A stretch of DNA of 64,000 nucleotides from Brachybacterium sp. Z12 (GTDB taxonomy: Bacteria > Actinomycetota > Actinomycetes > Actinomycetales > Dermabacteraceae), in NCBI RefSeq assembly GCF_014400405.1, contig NZ_CP060496.1, positions 3,348,001-3,412,000 on the forward strand, written 5' to 3'. This document shows, in pieces, positions 63,156 to 64,000 of the stretch. The stretch's first letter is position 1; each line of letters begins with the position of its first letter. The notes beneath the pieces are model-generated. The model did no database searches. It was not told the origin of the DNA and saw only the letters and a program-made list of their open reading frames with translations. Position numbers and translations under genes: made by a program.

Positions 63156-63753
63156 TCCTCACCTCGGTCTTGCAGGCGATGGGCCTGTTCGCAGCGACCA
63201 ACATCGACGACATCATCGTGCTCTCCCTCTTCTTCGCGCGAGGGGCAGGCCAGCGCGGCACTACCGCCCGCATTCTGGTCGGCCAGTACCTCGGATTCGC
63301 CGGCATCCTAGGTGCCGCGGTCCTGGTGACCATCGGCGCCGGAGCATTCCTGCCCTCGGCAGCCATCCCGTACTTCGGTCTCATCCCTCTGGGCCTCGGC
63401 CTCTGGGCCGCATGGCAGGCCTGGCGCGGAGACGATGACGACGATGACGACGAGGCCAAGGTTGCCGGCAAGAAGGTCGGCGTGTGGACAGTCGCAGGCG
63501 TCACCCTTGCCAACGGCGGCGACAACATCGGCGTCTACACCCCTGTCTTCCTCAGCGTGGAACCTCTCGCAGTAGTCGCCTACTGCATCGTCTTCCTCGC
63601 GCTCGTCGCGGTCCTGGTAGCCCTGGCAAAGTTCGTCGCCACCCGCCCCCGATCGCCGAAGTGCTCGAACGCTGGGAGCACATCCTCTTCCCCATTGTTC
63701 TCATCGGCCTCGGCATCGTGATCCTCGTCAGCGGTGGAGCCTTCGGACTCTGA
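63152..63753 (+). CDS. cadD: CadD-family cadmium resistance transporter (frameshifted)
   Basis: A membrane protein giving cadmium (and probably lead or zinc) resistance, about 200 residues after repair. TNIDDIIVLSLFFARG (the conserved Asn-x-Asp-Asp of the family in helix 1), LVGQYLGFAGILGAAVLVT, an Asp-rich cytoplasmic loop (DDDDDDDEAK), GVTLANGGDNIGVYTPVF and a last helix (ILFPIVLIGLGIVILVSGG). One C is lost from a C5 run near 63648, where ATRP should continue PIAEVLERWEH. Its start overlaps the cmtR stop. Confidence 0.88.
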
Positions 63754-63903
63754 CGTAGCGGCAGCGATCCAAACGGCCCCGACTGGACGCACCCCTCTCG
63801 GTTCAGACCGCGACACCTACCTGCAGCCAGTCCTGCGTGATCGCGGCAACAAGACCGCCACGGAGCGCTGCAAAAACCCTGCCACCAAGCGAACGAAGCC
63901 ACA

Positions 63904-63910
63904 GAGGTGT
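63904..63910. repeat. 7-bp direct repeat, right junction of insert
   Basis: GAGGTGT, the second copy of the repeat at 62266-62272. The 150 bases between cadD and this point hold no gene that I can support. Confidence 0.6.
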
Positions 63911-64000
63911 CGTGCATCTGGGTGCGGGTGAAACCGAGGGCGCCGGGTTCAGGCCGCCGTCAGGGCCGGTCAGCGGCGTCGGGGTGGTGATCTCGCGCTC
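63911..64000 (-). pseudogene. N-terminal part of DUF2804 gene (start outside window)
   Basis: Read leftward from the window end: REITTPTPLTGPDGGLNPA, then after a one-base break LGFTRTQMHDTS, the usual opening of DUF2804 proteins (acidic/Pro start, DGxLNPAAxGxTR). The next residues (SGIGARQGG, then GRNKRWEYW) are found across the insert at 62272 and leftward. The gene was therefore split by the insert. Function of DUF2804 is unknown. Confidence 0.7.

Larger units (their letters stand above)
62273..63910. mobile_element. Cadmium-resistance insert interrupting DUF2804
   Basis: A roughly 1638-bp segment carrying a 3'-truncated resolvase gene, cmtR and cadD, bounded by GAGGTGT repeats and flanked by the two halves of a DUF2804 gene. 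I see no clear terminal inverted repeats and no transposase, so it is probably the residue of a larger element. Its base composition is visibly less GC-rich in and around cmtR. Confidence 0.65.

Noticed and set aside
62273-63910. A complete Tn3-family transposon
   Set aside because: No transposase gene and no recognisable terminal inverted repeats; the resolvase is truncated, and the shared flank is 7 bp whereas Tn3 elements make 5 bp.

Overview
The window is 64 kb of very GC-rich DNA. Dense gene packing, many ATGA/GTGA stop-start overlaps and many TANNNT -10 boxes lying 5-8 bases before a start codon (leaderless mRNAs) point to a high-GC actinobacterium. Individual genes (Cds1-type cysteine desulfhydrase, CmtR-type metal sensor, DUF222-HNH protein, MnhA-MnhB fusion) fit Actinomycetota; Micrococcales close to Brachybacterium is my inference, not a demonstrated identity. 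About thirty genes or gene segments carry single-base frameshifts. About twenty of these are repaired by restoring one G or C in a homopolymer (in one case by removing one), so I read most as sequencing or assembly errors and give full-length coordinates for the repaired genes.

Layout. 1-6.6 kb: aminotransferase end, a group of one-TM exported DUF4352-like proteins, and a FadJ-like fatty acid oxidation protein. 6.8-11.3 kb: GNAT, cysteine desulfhydrase, small membrane proteins, nitroreductase, ribokinase. 11.3-13.9 kb: thiolase/acyl-CoA dehydrogenase operon; the thiolase and the distant fadJ share a 19-bp operator-like site. 13.9-19.7 kb: a coupled operon (DUF4242 protein, acyl-CoA-dehydrogenase-like flavoprotein, nitrate/sulfonate-type ABC transporter) divergent from a PucR-type regulator; substrate unknown. 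19.9-36.3 kb: mixed housekeeping and hydrolytic genes (PdxH, DsbA-like protein, GH25 lysozyme, glutamine amidotransferase, APH-like kinase, HNH protein, glutathione peroxidase, serine hydrolase, S9 peptidase, PhzF, flavin monooxygenase). 36.3-42.1 kb: complete Mnh/Mrp Na+/H+ antiporter operon. 42.4-47 kb: UspA, APC permease, LssY-C protein, aldo-keto reductase. 47.2-51.4 kb: siderophore-iron ABC transporter with a DtxR/IdeR box. 51.5-59.7 kb: secreted alpha-amylase with LacI-type operators, DoxX, EamA, and a duplicated methyltransferase/PH-like locus with a gene relic. 59.8-61.9 kb: NCS1 permease coupled to a cysteine hydrolase.

61.9-64 kb is the clearest accessory segment: a roughly 1.64-kb insert carrying a truncated serine resolvase and a cmtR-cadD cadmium resistance operon has split a DUF2804 gene, leaving a 7-bp repeat at both junctions and an in-frame resolvase-DUF2804 chimera. 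No rRNA, tRNA, CRISPR array or intact transposase was seen.
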